64,000 nt of DNA. Origin: Streptomyces rubrogriseus. Lineage in GTDB: Bacteria > Actinomycetota > Actinomycetes > Streptomycetales > Streptomycetaceae. Made by a program: the position numbers and the translations under genes. The notes beneath the pieces were generated by a model that saw nothing but the letters and a program-made list of their open reading frames with translations, had not been told where the DNA came from and did no database searches. The stretch spans positions 1,240,001 through 1,304,000 of the forward strand of contig NZ_CP116256.1 of the NCBI RefSeq assembly GCF_027947575.1, read 5' to 3'. This document shows positions 53,777 to 62,949 of this stretch, piece after piece. Position 1 is the stretch's first letter; every line of letters begins with the position of its first letter.

Positions 53777-55183
53777 GTGAAGAGCGCCGTGGAGACCCTG
53801 AACCCGACCCGGGTTCGGCTCACTGTCGAGGTGCCCTTCGAGGAGCTCAAGGACAGCCTCGACGCGGCGTACAAGAAGATCAACCAGCAGGTCACGGTGA
53901 AGGGCTTCCGCAAGGGCAAGATCCCGGCCCGGGTCATCGACCAGCGGTTCGGCCGCGGTGCGGTGCTGGAGGAGGCGGTCAACGACGCGCTTCCCAAGTT
54001 CTACACCGACGCGGTCAACGAGGCCGAGCTGAACCCGCTCGGCCAGCCCGAGGTCGACATCACGGAGCTGAAGGACGGCGAGACGCTGAACTTCACCGCC
54101 GAGGTCGACATCCGCCCCTCCATCGAGATCCCGGACTACTCCGGCATCGAGGTCGAGGTCGACGCCGTCGAGGTCACCGACGAGGACGTCGAGAAGTCGG
54201 TCGAGCAGCTGCGCGAGCGCTTCGCCTCCACCTCCCCGGTCGAGCGCGCCGCCGCGGACGGCGACGTGCTCACCCTCGACCTGCAGGCCAAGGTCGACGG
54301 CGAGGTCCTCGAGGACGGCGTCGCCGACGGTGTGTCCTACACCATCGGCTCCGGCGAGCTGCTGGACGGCATCGACGAGGCCGTGAAGGGCCTGGAGGCC
54401 GGTGGCGAGGCCACCTTCACCTCCGAGCTCAAGGGCGGCTCGGCGGCCGGCAAGGAGGCCGAGGTCACCGTCAAGGTCTCCCAGGTCGCCGCGCGCGAGC
54501 TGCCCGAGCTGGACGACGACTTCGCGCAGCTCGCGTCGGAGTTCGACACGCTGGAGGAGCTGCAGGCCGACAGCCGCAAGCGCCTCGCCAACATGAAGCA
54601 GTACGACCAGGCGACGCAGGCCCAGGAGCGCGTCCTGGACAAGCTGCTCGAGCTGGTCGAGGTCCCGGTCCCCGAGAAGCTCCTCGAGGACGAGATCAAC
54701 ACCCGCAAGCACAACCTCGAGCACCACCAGCTCGGCCAGATGGGCCTCGACCTCGAGAAGTACCTCGAGCTCCAGGGCAAGACCGCCGAGGAGTTCGAGA
54801 CCGAGACCCGCGAGGCCGCGGTCAAGGGCATCAAGACCCAGTTCGTCCTCGACGAGCTGGTCAAGCAGGAGAAGCTCAACGTCAGCCAGGAAGAGCTGAC
54901 CGAGCACCTCATGCGCCGTGCCGCCTCCTCCGGCATGTCCCCCGACCAGTTCGCCCAGGCCGTCGTCGAGCAGGGCCAGGTCCCGCTCCTCGTCGGTGAG
55001 GTCGCCCGCGGCAAGGCCCTGGCCGCCGTGGTCGAGAAGGCCACGGTCAAGGACACCAACGGCGAGATCGTCGACCTGGACGACGAGGAGGACGAGGAGA
55101 CGGAGGCCGCCGAGGCCGACGCCCCCGAGGCCGCCGACGCCGAGAAGGCCGACGACAAGGCCGAGGAGAAGACCGAGGGCTGA
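53777..55183 (+). CDS. tig: Trigger factor, ribosome-associated chaperone and prolyl isomerase
   Basis: 468 aa. N-terminal ribosome-binding domain with [19 protein letters not shown] (the GFRxGKxP signature at about 42-50), central FKBP-type isomerase domain at about 155-245, helical C-terminal chaperone arms, and an acidic tail ([19 protein letters not shown]) longer than in E. coli. GTG 53777 follows AAGGAG. It meets nascent chains at the exit tunnel and lies directly upstream of the clp protease genes, as in most bacteria. Own promoter and terminator. Confidence 0.95.
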   Translation: MKSAVETLNPTRVRLTVEVPFEELKDSLDAAYKKINQQVTVKGFRKGKIPARVIDQRFGRGAVLEEAVNDALPKFYTDAVNEAELNPLGQPEVDITELKDGETLNFTAEVDIRPSIEIPDYSGIEVEVDAVEVTDEDVEKSVEQLRERFASTSPVERAAADGDVLTLDLQAKVDGEVLEDGVADGVSYTIGSGELLDGIDEAVKGLEAGGEATFTSELKGGSAAGKEAEVTVKVSQVAARELPELDDDFAQLASEFDTLEELQADSRKRLANMKQYDQATQAQERVLDKLLELVEVPVPEKLLEDEINTRKHNLEHHQLGQMGLDLEKYLELQGKTAEEFETETREAAVKGIKTQFVLDELVKQEKLNVSQEELTEHLMRRAASSGMSPDQFAQAVVEQGQVPLLVGEVARGKALAAVVEKATVKDTNGEIVDLDDEEDEETEAAEADAPEAADAEKADDKAEEKTEG

Positions 55184-55215
55184 TCCCCTCGCGCCGTCCC
55201 CGACGGATGTGAAAC

Positions 55216-55247
55216 GGGCCCCGGACGTTCCTACGCCGGGGCCCTTT
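55216..55247 (+). terminator. tig terminator
   Basis: GGGCCCCGG (55216-55224) pairs perfectly with CCGGGGCCC (55236-55244), then TTT. About 30 bp past the tig stop, which separates tig from the clpP1 promoter. Confidence 0.8.
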
Positions 55248-55346
55248 CACTTACGGCTGGACAGCGCCGCAAGGGGCGCGGGGAACTGAGCGACCAGCCA
55301 CCCACGGACCCGCACCCGGCAATGAACAGGCACCGTCACGGCGCTA

Positions 55347-55360
55347 CGCCCGAGGCGAAC
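55347..55360 (+). promoter_or_regulatory. ClgR-type operator of clpP1-clpP2
   Basis: CGC-CCGAG-GCGAAC, an instance of the ClgR core CGC-N5-GCG with the AAC flank. ClgR activates clpP1clpP2 in Streptomyces and other actinobacteria. It lies about 36 bp ahead of TAGGGT (55396-55401), which could serve as -10, and 101 bp before the chosen clpP1 start. Confidence 0.7.
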
Positions 55361-55460
55361 ACCCGCAGAACCGGGATGGCACCGGAGGGTCACCGCGTTA
55401 GGGTCCATGAATACGAGGGCAGGGGAGTCCCGGAAAGCGGCTCCAGCCCCGCAGGGAAAC

Positions 55461-56120
55461 GTGAGACGGCCCGGCGCCGTCGTAAGACGAGCAGGTGGAT
55501 ACGTGACGAATCTGATGCCCTCAGCCGCCGGCGAGCCCTCCATCGGTGGCGGCCTCGGCGACCAGGTCTACAACCGACTGCTCGGCGAGCGGATCATCTT
55601 CCTCGGCCAGCCGGTCGACGACGACATTGCGAACAAGATCACCGCACAGCTGCTGCTCCTCGCGTCCGACCCGGACAAGGACATCTTCCTGTACATCAAC
55701 AGCCCGGGCGGTTCGATCACGGCCGGCATGGCGATCTACGACACCATGCAGTACATCAAGAACGACGTGGTGACGATCGCGATGGGTCTCGCGGCCTCCA
55801 TGGGACAGTTCCTGCTCAGCGCGGGCACCCCCGGCAAGCGCTTCGCGCTGCCGAACGCCGAGATCCTGATCCACCAGCCCTCCGCCGGCCTGGCCGGTTC
55901 GGCCTCGGACATCAAGATCCACGCCGAGCGGCTGCTGCACACCAAGCGGCGCATGGCCGAGCTGACCTCCCAGCACACCGGCCAGACGATCGAGCAGATC
56001 ACCCGCGACTCGGACCGCGACCGCTGGTTCGACGCCTTCGAGGCCAAGGAGTACGGCCTCATCGACGACGTCATCGCCACGGCCGCCGGCATGCCGGGCG
56101 GCGGCGGCACGGGCGCCTGA
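55461..56120 (+). CDS. clpP1: ATP-dependent Clp protease proteolytic subunit 1
   Basis: 219 aa from GTG 55461 ([15 protein letters not shown]). The conserved fold begins near residue 33, so the first 20-30 residues are probably a removed propeptide; GTG 55503 is an alternative start. Catalytic triad Ser113 (LAASMGQF), His138 (LIHQPSAG) and Asp187 ([10 protein letters not shown]), offset by 16 from E. coli. Forms a mixed ring with ClpP2 and works with ClpX/ClpC. First gene of a two-gene operon with a ClgR box. In Streptomyces clpP1 affects aerial mycelium formation. Confidence 0.95.
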   Translation: MRRPGAVVRRAGGYVTNLMPSAAGEPSIGGGLGDQVYNRLLGERIIFLGQPVDDDIANKITAQLLLLASDPDKDIFLYINSPGGSITAGMAIYDTMQYIKNDVVTIAMGLAASMGQFLLSAGTPGKRFALPNAEILIHQPSAGLAGSASDIKIHAERLLHTKRRMAELTSQHTGQTIEQITRDSDRDRWFDAFEAKEYGLIDDVIATAAGMPGGGGTGA

Positions 56121-56170
56121 GCCATCCTCCGCCCCGAGCCGACCGCCTCAGCCCCTTTACAGGAGACACT

Positions 56171-56881
56171 GTGAACGACTTCCCCGGCAGCGGCCTGTAC
56201 GACCGCATGAACGCCACACAGGACATGCGCGCCGCCTCCCAGGGCCGCTACACCGGCCCCCAGGCCGAGTCCCGCTACGTCATCCCGCGCTTCGTCGAGC
56301 GCACCTCGCAGGGCGTGCGCGAGTACGACCCGTACGCGAAGCTCTTCGAAGAGCGCGTGATCTTCCTCGGGGTCCAGATCGACGACGCCTCCGCCAACGA
56401 CGTCATGGCGCAGCTGCTGTGCCTGGAGTCGATGGACCCCGACCGGGACATCTCGGTCTACATCAACAGCCCCGGCGGCTCCTTCACCGCGCTCACGGCC
56501 ATCTACGACACGATGCAGTACGTGAAGCCGGACGTCCAGACGGTCTGCATGGGCCAGGCCGCCTCCGCCGCCGCCGTCCTGCTGGCCGCCGGTACGCCGG
56601 GCAAGCGCATGGCGCTGCCGAACGCCCGCGTCCTGATCCACCAGCCGTACAGCGAGACGGGCCGCGGTCAGGTCTCCGACCTGGAGATCGCCGCCAACGA
56701 GATCCTCCGGATGCGCTCGCAGCTGGAGGAGATGCTGGCCAAGCACTCCACCACGCCGGTCGAGAAGATCCGCGAGGACATCGAGCGCGACAAGATCCTC
56801 ACGGCCGAGGACGCGCTGAGCTACGGCCTGATCGACCAGATCATCACCACCCGGAAGATGGACAACTCCTCTCTCCGCTAG
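56171..56881 (+). CDS. clpP2: ATP-dependent Clp protease proteolytic subunit 2
   Basis: 236 aa from GTG 56171 behind AGGAGA. Triad Ser132 ([11 protein letters not shown]), His157 (LIHQPYSET) and Asp207 (EDIERDKIL). The N-terminal 50 residues (propeptide plus tail, ending near [19 protein letters not shown]) are longer than in ClpP1. Paralog of clpP1, 50 bp downstream; both are needed for the active heteromeric protease in actinobacteria. A strong hairpin lies after its stop, ahead of clpX. Confidence 0.95.
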   Translation: MNDFPGSGLYDRMNATQDMRAASQGRYTGPQAESRYVIPRFVERTSQGVREYDPYAKLFEERVIFLGVQIDDASANDVMAQLLCLESMDPDRDISVYINSPGGSFTALTAIYDTMQYVKPDVQTVCMGQAASAAAVLLAAGTPGKRMALPNARVLIHQPYSETGRGQVSDLEIAANEILRMRSQLEEMLAKHSTTPVEKIREDIERDKILTAEDALSYGLIDQIITTRKMDNSSLR

Positions 56882-56906
56882 GCGGGAGGCTGTATCGTCT
56901 GCCGCT

Positions 56907-56954
56907 CCTTGGCACGGTTTGACGCGATTCACGTCAAAGGGAACCGTGCCAAGG
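56907..56954. terminator. Large nested hairpin between clpP2 and clpX
   Basis: CCTTGGCACGGTT (56907-56919) pairs perfectly with AACCGTGCCAAGG (56942-56954), thirteen pairs, and the loop contains TGACG/CGTCA as a second stem. It lies 25 bp past the clpP2 stop and 118 bp before clpX. No T run follows, so it could be a terminator, an RNA processing site, or a DNA operator of dyad symmetry. Confidence 0.7.
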
Positions 56955-57072
56955 GGGGCCCGGACGAGGGGCCCGGCAAGGTACCGTCGGACATAAGGCA
57001 GCACCAGGAGTCCGCCCGCCGTTGACGTGACGTCGACGTCCGGGAGTCTCCCAGGCGAAGGGGAAGCACACC

Positions 57073-58359
57073 GTGGCACGCATCGGTGACGGCGGCGATC
57101 TGCTCAAGTGCTCGTTCTGCGGGAAGAGCCAGAAGCAGGTCAAGAAGCTCATCGCAGGGCCCGGTGTGTACATCTGCGACGAGTGCATCGACCTCTGCAA
57201 CGAGATCATCGAGGAGGAGCTGGCCGAGACCAGCGAGGTGCGCTGGGAGGAGCTTCCCAAGCCCCGCGAGATCTACGAGTTCCTCGAGAGCTACGTGGTC
57301 GGTCAGGAAGCGGCCAAGAAGGCCCTCTCCGTCGCGGTGTACAACCACTACAAGCGGGTCCAGGCTGGCGAGAACGGCGGCGCCCAAGGCCGCGAGGACG
57401 CCATCGAGTTGGCGAAGTCCAACATCCTCCTGCTGGGCCCCACGGGTTCCGGCAAGACCCTCCTCGCCCAGACCCTCGCCCGCATGCTGAACGTCCCGTT
57501 CGCGATCGCCGACGCCACGGCGCTCACCGAGGCGGGGTACGTCGGCGAGGACGTCGAGAACATCCTGCTGAAGCTGATCCAGGCCGCCGACTACGACGTC
57601 AAGAAGGCCGAGACCGGGATCATCTACATCGACGAGATCGACAAGGTCGCGCGGAAGAGTGAGAACCCCTCCATCACGCGCGACGTGTCGGGCGAGGGCG
57701 TCCAGCAGGCCCTGCTGAAGATCCTGGAGGGCACCACCGCCTCCGTGCCGCCGCAGGGCGGCCGCAAGCACCCGCACCAGGAGTTCATCCAGATCGACAC
57801 GACGAACGTGCTGTTCATCGTGGGCGGTGCCTTCGCGGGCCTGGAGAAGATCATCGAGGGCCGGGCCGGCGCCAAGGGCATCGGCTTCGGCGCGCAGATC
57901 CGCTCCAAGCGGGAGATCGAGTCCAAGGACCAGTTCGAGCAGGTCATGCCGGAGGACCTGGTCAAGTTCGGCATGATCCCCGAGTTCATCGGCCGGCTGC
58001 CCGTCATCACCTCCGTCCACAACCTCGACCGCGAGGCGCTCCTCCAGATCCTGGTCGAGCCGCGCAACGCCCTCGTCAAGCAGTACGAGCGCCTCTTCGA
58101 ACTCGACGGCGTCGAGCTGGACTTCGAGCGCGAGGCCCTGGAGGCCATCGCCGACCAGGCCATCCTCCGCCAGACCGGCGCCCGCGGCCTGCGCGCCATC
58201 ATGGAGGAAGTCCTCCAGGGCGTCATGTACGAGGTCCCCTCCCGCAAGGACGTAGCCCGCGTCGTCATCACCGCCGACGTGGTCCTCTCCAACGTCAACC
58301 CGACGCTGATCCCCCGGGATTCACGGGGCCGGGGCTCGGGCGAGCAGAAGACGGCATAA
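57073..58359 (+). CDS. clpX: ATP-dependent Clp protease ATP-binding subunit ClpX
   Basis: 428 aa from GTG 57073. Zinc-binding domain with Cys13/Cys16/Cys35/Cys38 ([15 protein letters not shown]); Walker A GPTGSGKT at about 122-129; Walker [12 protein letters not shown]; pore loop inside the ZBD-AAA core; sensor 2 Arg in [12 protein letters not shown]. It unfolds substrates and feeds them to ClpP1P2. Standard length. Separated from clpP2 by a 191-bp gap with a long hairpin, so it is probably transcribed on its own. Confidence 0.96.
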   Translation: MARIGDGGDLLKCSFCGKSQKQVKKLIAGPGVYICDECIDLCNEIIEEELAETSEVRWEELPKPREIYEFLESYVVGQEAAKKALSVAVYNHYKRVQAGENGGAQGREDAIELAKSNILLLGPTGSGKTLLAQTLARMLNVPFAIADATALTEAGYVGEDVENILLKLIQAADYDVKKAETGIIYIDEIDKVARKSENPSITRDVSGEGVQQALLKILEGTTASVPPQGGRKHPHQEFIQIDTTNVLFIVGGAFAGLEKIIEGRAGAKGIGFGAQIRSKREIESKDQFEQVMPEDLVKFGMIPEFIGRLPVITSVHNLDREALLQILVEPRNALVKQYERLFELDGVELDFEREALEAIADQAILRQTGARGLRAIMEEVLQGVMYEVPSRKDVARVVITADVVLSNVNPTLIPRDSRGRGSGEQKTA

Positions 58360-58372
58360 CTCGGACACACGA

Positions 58373-58404
58373 GAGGCACCCCATCGAGACCTGTGGGGTG
58401 CCTC
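58373..58404 (+). terminator. clpX terminator
   Basis: GAGGCACCCCA (58373-58383) pairs perfectly with TGGGGTGCCTC (58394-58404), 13 bp past the clpX stop and followed by CTTCG. Confidence 0.8.
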
Positions 58405-58513
58405 CTTCGTTCGCTGCGCCGGAACCATCGACTTCGCGCTGATCTTCAAAAGGATCCGGACATGCCCGTCCGCCCCGCTGGTGACATGGGCATCTCACCT
58501 GGTCTGCTCCTTG

Positions 58514-58544
58514 TTGACAGGATTGACCAACCTCGTCCTATAGG
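58514..58544 (+). promoter_or_regulatory. Promoter of the small secreted protein
   Basis: TTGACA (58514-58519), 19 bp, TATAGG (58539-58544), followed by GGGGA and the ATG at 58560. Both hexamers are near-consensus, though the spacer is longer than ideal. The predicted leader is under 15 nt. Confidence 0.55.
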
Positions 58545-58559
58545 AGCCGTGGGGACCGC

Positions 58560-58823
58560 ATGAAGCTGAAGCGTGCATTGACGGCGTTGGCTGTAGCAGC
58601 AGCCGCAGGAGTTCTGCCTCTGGCTGCGGCTACGCCGGCCAGCGCCTATGGACCTTCCTACTGTGAGAAGTACATCGCCTCGAAGGGCTACCTCGTCGGC
58701 CCGAAGGTGAAGGGCGCCTGCAAGTATGCGGGGCATCCCGCGACTGCAACGATATGCGGTGCAGGGCTGAGTAACTCGGGAGTCAGGACTGAGCACGCGA
58801 TACAGGCGTGTCGAGCAGTCTGA
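58560..58823 (+). CDS. Small secreted four-cysteine protein
   Basis: 87 aa. Sec signal MKLKRALTALAVAAAAGVLP with cleavage after ASA at residue 29, leaving a mature peptide of about 58 aa. Four cysteines (35, 54, 66, 84) probably form two disulfides; the mature part is basic with several Gly, Lys and Tyr. Third-position GC is visibly lower than in the neighbours. I do not recognise the family. It is flanked by its own near-consensus promoter and a 21-bp hairpin terminator, and interrupts the clpX-valS order seen in mycobacteria, so it looks like an inserted, species-level gene. Possible roles: extracellular antimicrobial, inhibitor or developmental peptide. Confidence 0.75.
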   Translation: MKLKRALTALAVAAAAGVLPLAAATPASAYGPSYCEKYIASKGYLVGPKVKGACKYAGHPATATICGAGLSNSGVRTEHAIQACRAV

Positions 58824-58854
58824 GACTTGGTACATGCTGCTGAGTTCGATGCAC

Positions 58855-58900
58855 GTGCGACGAAGGGGAGCCATCAATCGATGGCTCCCCTTCGTCGCAC
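58855..58900. terminator. 21-bp perfect bidirectional hairpin
   Basis: Arms 58855-58875 and 58880-58900 are perfectly complementary over 21 pairs (core CGACGAAGGGGAGCCATC), loop AATC. Sits between the small secreted gene and the convergent Pro/Gln-rich protein gene, 31 and 6 bp from their stops. Confidence 0.9.
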
Positions 58901-58906
58901 ACGACA

Positions 58907-59911
58907 TCAGGCCTTGACGCGGATTTCCTTGCGGAGCTTGGTGGTGATGTCGACGGCGACGTCCTTCGTCACACCCTTGGTGGCGTCACCCGGGGAGACC
59001 AGGGCGATTGTGCTGTAGTCGGCCCAGGCACAGATCCAGTCGGTCTTCTCCTTCTTGGAGACCGGGTTGGTGCCCTCGACGCCCTGGCACTTCATGACCG
59101 CGCCGTCGATGTCGACCGACTCGGGTTCGCCCACGGCCTTGCCGCCCCCCGTCTCGGAGGAGGACGACGAGTTCTTCTCGGACTCCTTCTTGAACTCGGC
59201 GAAGAACTTGTCGAGCACTGTCTCGGGGTCCGAGATCTTCCCGTACGCACCGATGTAGGTGATGCCCTTGGCGGTCGCCATTTCACTGGGGTCGGGGGCA
59301 GTGCTCGGGTCCGAAGGGTCGTACCCGGTGAGGTCCGCGGTGGTGTAGAACCCGGTCACGCTCGTGCCGTCCTTGACGCCACTCTTCTCAAGGTCCTTGA
59401 CCGTGTCCGAGTCGGTCTCGGCGGCCTCGTCGCTGGCGCGCTTGTAGTCGGTGAGCACCGTCGCCGGCGTCGTCAGCTTGTGGGCGCCGTCGTCCTCCAG
59501 GCCGCCCGCGCCGCCACCGCCGCCGATCACGAAGTAGGCCCCCACGCCGATCGCCGCCACGACGGCGACCGCGCCGATGATCAGACCGGCCTTCTTCTTG
59601 CCGCCACCGCCCGGCGCCGGGGGCTGGGGCATGCCGTAGGGCTGCTGACCGTAGGGCGGCTGCTGACCGTAAGGGGGCTGCTGGCCGTAGCCGGGCTGCT
59701 GGCCGTACGGCGGAGTCTGCGGCGGGACGCCGCCCTGCTGGGGCTGCTGCGGGTAGCCGTAGCCCGGCTGCTGCGGGGGAGGCGTCTGCTGGGGGTAGCC
59801 GTAGCCGGGCTGGGGAGCCTGCGGCGGCTGCTGGCCGTACGGGCCCGGCTGGCCGTACGGTCCGGGCTGCTGGGGCTGCCCGCCGTACGGGCCCGGCTGG
59901 TTGTGACTCAT
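58907..59911 (-). CDS. Pro/Gln/Gly/Tyr-rich single-pass membrane protein
   Basis: 334 aa. Residues 1 to about 100 are a low-complexity cytoplasmic tail of QPGYG/PPYGQQ repeats, followed by KKK, one helix at about 106-130 (AGLIIGAVAVVAAIGVGAYFVIGG) and an extracytoplasmic domain with KLTTPATVLTDYKRAS and a terminal region MKCQGVEG...WICAWADYSTIALV with one Cys pair. The layout (PYGQ tail, one helix, small outer domain) is common in Streptomyces for sensors or cell-surface proteins of unknown role. Possible phase-separating tail. ATG 59911 begins MSHNQPGPYG. Convergent with the small secreted gene. Confidence 0.8.
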   Translation of the reverse strand: MSHNQPGPYGGQPQQPGPYGQPGPYGQQPPQAPQPGYGYPQQTPPPQQPGYGYPQQPQQGGVPPQTPPYGQQPGYGQQPPYGQQPPYGQQPYGMPQPPAPGGGGKKKAGLIIGAVAVVAAIGVGAYFVIGGGGGAGGLEDDGAHKLTTPATVLTDYKRASDEAAETDSDTVKDLEKSGVKDGTSVTGFYTTADLTGYDPSDPSTAPDPSEMATAKGITYIGAYGKISDPETVLDKFFAEFKKESEKNSSSSSETGGGKAVGEPESVDIDGAVMKCQGVEGTNPVSKKEKTDWICAWADYSTIALVSPGDATKGVTKDVAVDITTKLRKEIRVKA

Positions 59912-60036
59912 TCCTGGGTTCCCCCTCAGATGCTTTACGTGGTTCTGACATCCTGACTCAGACCTGGCGTGCGCAGGTCACCGGGGGCCGCACCGTTACA
60001 GAAGAAACGCGTTTCGGGACAGCGCCGTGACGCCCG

Positions 60037-60048
60037 TAAACTGACCCC
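60037..60048 (+). promoter_or_regulatory. -10 box of valS, leaderless
   Basis: TAAACT at 60037-60042 with six bases to GTG 60049 and no ribosome site. The 98-bp gap to the upstream gene leaves no room for a T-box leader. Confidence 0.6.
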
Positions 60049-62673
60049 GTGACCGAGAACTCTCAGCAGCCGCAGCCCGCACCCAGCACCGAACTGCCGA
60101 CCCAGTACACGCCGGCCGAGGTAGAGGGGCAGCTGTACGAGCGCTGGGTGGAACGGGGTTACTTCGAGGCCGACGCGAAGAGCGACAAGCCGCCGTACAC
60201 CGTCGTCATCCCGCCGCCGAACGTCACGGGCAGCCTGCACCTCGGGCACGCCTTCGAGCACACGCTCATCGACGCCCTGACCCGCCGCAAGCGCATGCAG
60301 GGCTACGAGACGCTGTGGCAGCCCGGCATGGACCACGCCGGCATCGCCACCCAGAACGTCGTCGAGCGGGAGCTGGGCAAGGAGGGCAAGTCCCGGCACG
60401 ACCTCGGCCGGGAGGCGTTCGTCGAGCGCGTCTGGCAGTGGAAGAGCAAGTCCGGAGGGCAGATTTCCGGCCAGATGCGCCGCCTCGGCGACGCGGTCGC
60501 CTGGTCGCGCGAGCGCTTCACGATGGACGAGGGGCTCTCCCAGGCCGTCCAGACCATCTTCAAGCGGCTCTACGACGACGAGCTGATCTACCGCGCCGAG
60601 CGCATCATCAACTGGTGCCCGCGCTGCCTGACCGCGATCTCCGACATCGAGGTCGAGTACCAGGACGACGACGGCGAGCTGGTCTCCATGAAGTACGGGG
60701 AGGGCGACGAGACCATCGTCGTCGCCACCACCCGCGCGGAGACGATGCTCGGCGACACCGCAGTCGCCGTCCACCCCGAGGACGAGCGCTACAAGCACCT
60801 GGTCGGCAAGCTCATCAAGCTGCCGCTGACCGACCGCTCCATCCCGGTCGTCGCCGACGAGCACGTCGACCCCGAGTTCGGCACCGGCGCCGTCAAGGTG
60901 ACTCCCGCCCACGACCCGAACGACTTCGAGATCGGCCAGCGCCACGGCCTGCCCTCCATCGCCGTGATGGACGAGCACGCGGTCATCACCGCCCACGGTC
61001 CCTTCCAGGGCCAGGACCGGCTCGAGGCCCGCTCCGCCATCGTCGCCGCGCTGCGCGCCGAGGGCCGGATCGTCGCCGAGAAGCGGCCCTACGTCCACAG
61101 CGTCGGCCACTGCTCGCGCTGCAAGACCACCATCGAGCCGCGCCTGTCCATGCAGTGGTGGGTCAAGGTCGGCCCGCTGGCGAAGGCCGCCGGTGACGCG
61201 GTCCGCGACGGCAAGGTCAAGATCCACCCGCAGGAGATGGAGAAGCGGTACTTCGACTGGGTCGACAACCTCCACGACTGGTGCATCTCGCGCCAGCTGT
61301 GGTGGGGCCACCGCATCCCCGTCTGGTACGGCCCCGAGGGCGAGGTCGTCTGCGTCGGACCCGGCGAGGAGCCGCCCGGCGGCGAGGGCTGGTACCAGGA
61401 CTCCGACGTCCTGGACACCTGGTTCTCCTCCGGCCTGTGGCCGTTCTCCACGCTCGGCTGGCCCGAGCAGACCGAGTCGCTCGCGAAGTTCTACCCGAAC
61501 TCCGTCCTGGTCACCGGCTACGACATCCTCTTCTTCTGGGTCGCCCGGATGATGATGTTCGGCCTCTACGCGATGGACGGCACCCCGCCGTTCCACACCA
61601 TCGCCCTGCACGGCATGGTCCGTGACCAGAACGGCAAGAAGATGTCCAAGTCCTTCGGGAACGTGGTCAACCCGCTGGACTGGATGGACAAGTACGGCTC
61701 CGACGCCCTGCGCTTCACCCTCGCGCGCGGCGCCAACCCGGGCGTCGACGTCCCGATCGGCGAGGACTGGGTCCAGGGCTCCCGGAACTTCGCCAACAAG
61801 ATCTGGAACGCCACGCGCTTCGCGCTGATGAACGGCGCGACGGTCGAGGGCCCGCTGCCGGACGCGTCGAGGATGTCCTCGACCGACCGCTGGATCCTCT
61901 CCCGCCTGAACTCGGTCGTCGCCGAGGTCGACGCGTACTACGAGGACTACCAGTTCGCGAAGCTCTCCGACGCCCTGTTCCACTTCGCCTGGGACGAGGT
62001 CTTCGACTGGTACGTCGAGCTGTCCAAGACCACCTTCCAGGCGGGCGGCGAGGCGGCCGAGGTCTCCAAGCGGGTCCTGGGCGAGGTCCTGGACGTGACG
62101 CTGCGTCTCCTCCACCCGATCGTGCCCTTCGTCACCGAGACGCTGTGGACGACGCTGACCGGTGGCGAGTCGGTCGTCATCGCCGAGTGGCCGCAGGACT
62201 CGGGCTTCCGGGACGCGGACGCCGAGCGGGAGATCGGGACCGTCCAGTCGGTCATCACCGAGGTCCGGCGCTTCCGTGCCGACCAGGGGCTCCAGCCCGG
62301 CCAGCGGGTCCCGGCCCGGCTCACCCTCGCGGGCAGCGCGCTCGCGGCCCACGAGGCGGCCGTCCGGCAGCTGCTGCGGCTCCAGCCGGAGGGCGACGCC
62401 TTCACGGCGACGGCCACGCTGCCGGTCGCCGGCGTCGAGGTGGCCCTCGACCTCTCCGGCGTCATCGACTTCGCCGCCGAGCGCAAGCGGCTGGCGAAGG
62501 ACCTCGCCGCGGCGGAGAAGGAGAAGGCCCAGGCGAACGCCAAGCTCGGCAACGAGGCGTTCCTGGCGAAGGCACCGGACCAGGTGGTGGACAAGATCCG
62601 CGGCCGCCTCGCCAAGGCGGACGAGGACATCACCCGCATCACCGCCCAGCTGGAAAAGCTGCCGGAGGCGTAA
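60049..62673 (+). CDS. valS: Valyl-tRNA synthetase
   Basis: 874 aa. Class I motifs: HLGH at 64-67 in [19 protein letters not shown] and KMSKS at about 531 in [19 protein letters not shown]. The editing (CP1) domain is at about 200-330 with [24 protein letters not shown]-terminal coiled coil for tRNA ([26 protein letters not shown]) is present. Charges tRNA-Val and edits Thr. GTG 60049 has a -10 but no ribosome site. Normal actinobacterial length. Followed by folC. Confidence 0.96.
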   Translation: MTENSQQPQPAPSTELPTQYTPAEVEGQLYERWVERGYFEADAKSDKPPYTVVIPPPNVTGSLHLGHAFEHTLIDALTRRKRMQGYETLWQPGMDHAGIATQNVVERELGKEGKSRHDLGREAFVERVWQWKSKSGGQISGQMRRLGDAVAWSRERFTMDEGLSQAVQTIFKRLYDDELIYRAERIINWCPRCLTAISDIEVEYQDDDGELVSMKYGEGDETIVVATTRAETMLGDTAVAVHPEDERYKHLVGKLIKLPLTDRSIPVVADEHVDPEFGTGAVKVTPAHDPNDFEIGQRHGLPSIAVMDEHAVITAHGPFQGQDRLEARSAIVAALRAEGRIVAEKRPYVHSVGHCSRCKTTIEPRLSMQWWVKVGPLAKAAGDAVRDGKVKIHPQEMEKRYFDWVDNLHDWCISRQLWWGHRIPVWYGPEGEVVCVGPGEEPPGGEGWYQDSDVLDTWFSSGLWPFSTLGWPEQTESLAKFYPNSVLVTGYDILFFWVARMMMFGLYAMDGTPPFHTIALHGMVRDQNGKKMSKSFGNVVNPLDWMDKYGSDALRFTLARGANPGVDVPIGEDWVQGSRNFANKIWNATRFALMNGATVEGPLPDASRMSSTDRWILSRLNSVVAEVDAYYEDYQFAKLSDALFHFAWDEVFDWYVELSKTTFQAGGEAAEVSKRVLGEVLDVTLRLLHPIVPFVTETLWTTLTGGESVVIAEWPQDSGFRDADAEREIGTVQSVITEVRRFRADQGLQPGQRVPARLTLAGSALAAHEAAVRQLLRLQPEGDAFTATATLPVAGVEVALDLSGVIDFAAERKRLAKDLAAAEKEKAQANAKLGNEAFLAKAPDQVVDKIRGRLAKADEDITRITAQLEKLPEA

Positions 62674-62688
62674 CGTCCGTACGTCGAC

Positions 62689-62724
62689 GAAGATCCCCGG
62701 AGCATTCTTGCGCCGGGGACCTTC
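62689..62724 (+). terminator. valS terminator
   Basis: GAAGATCCCCGG (62689-62700) pairs with CCGGGGACCTTC (62713-62724), one mismatch, 15 bp past the valS stop. Confidence 0.7.
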
Positions 62725-62949
62725 GTTACCTAGGGGCGCGGGGAACTGCGCGACCAGCCACAACGGCGCCGCACTCGCCCGGGACCCAAGCCACCCCCTC
62801 CGTTGGGCCCCCCGCAGGGAGTCGCGCAGCCCGGCGCTCACGGGGTGCCGCCGCGCCCACCCTCCCCCACTCTCGGCTACGCTCGAGCGGGGGCCCCCAT
62901 CGCCCCAGCGGCACGACTGCCCGCGGCGGCGGGTACGTAGACTGTCCCC

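Noticed and set aside
56907..56954. CIRCE or HAIR heat-shock element before clpX
   Set aside because: TTGGCACGG arms do not match TTAGCACTC-N9 or CTTGAGT-N7-ACTCAAG.
59912..60048. T-box leader for valS
   Set aside because: Only about 100 bp are available, and a -10 box sits six bases before the GTG; no specifier stem or T-box sequence seen.
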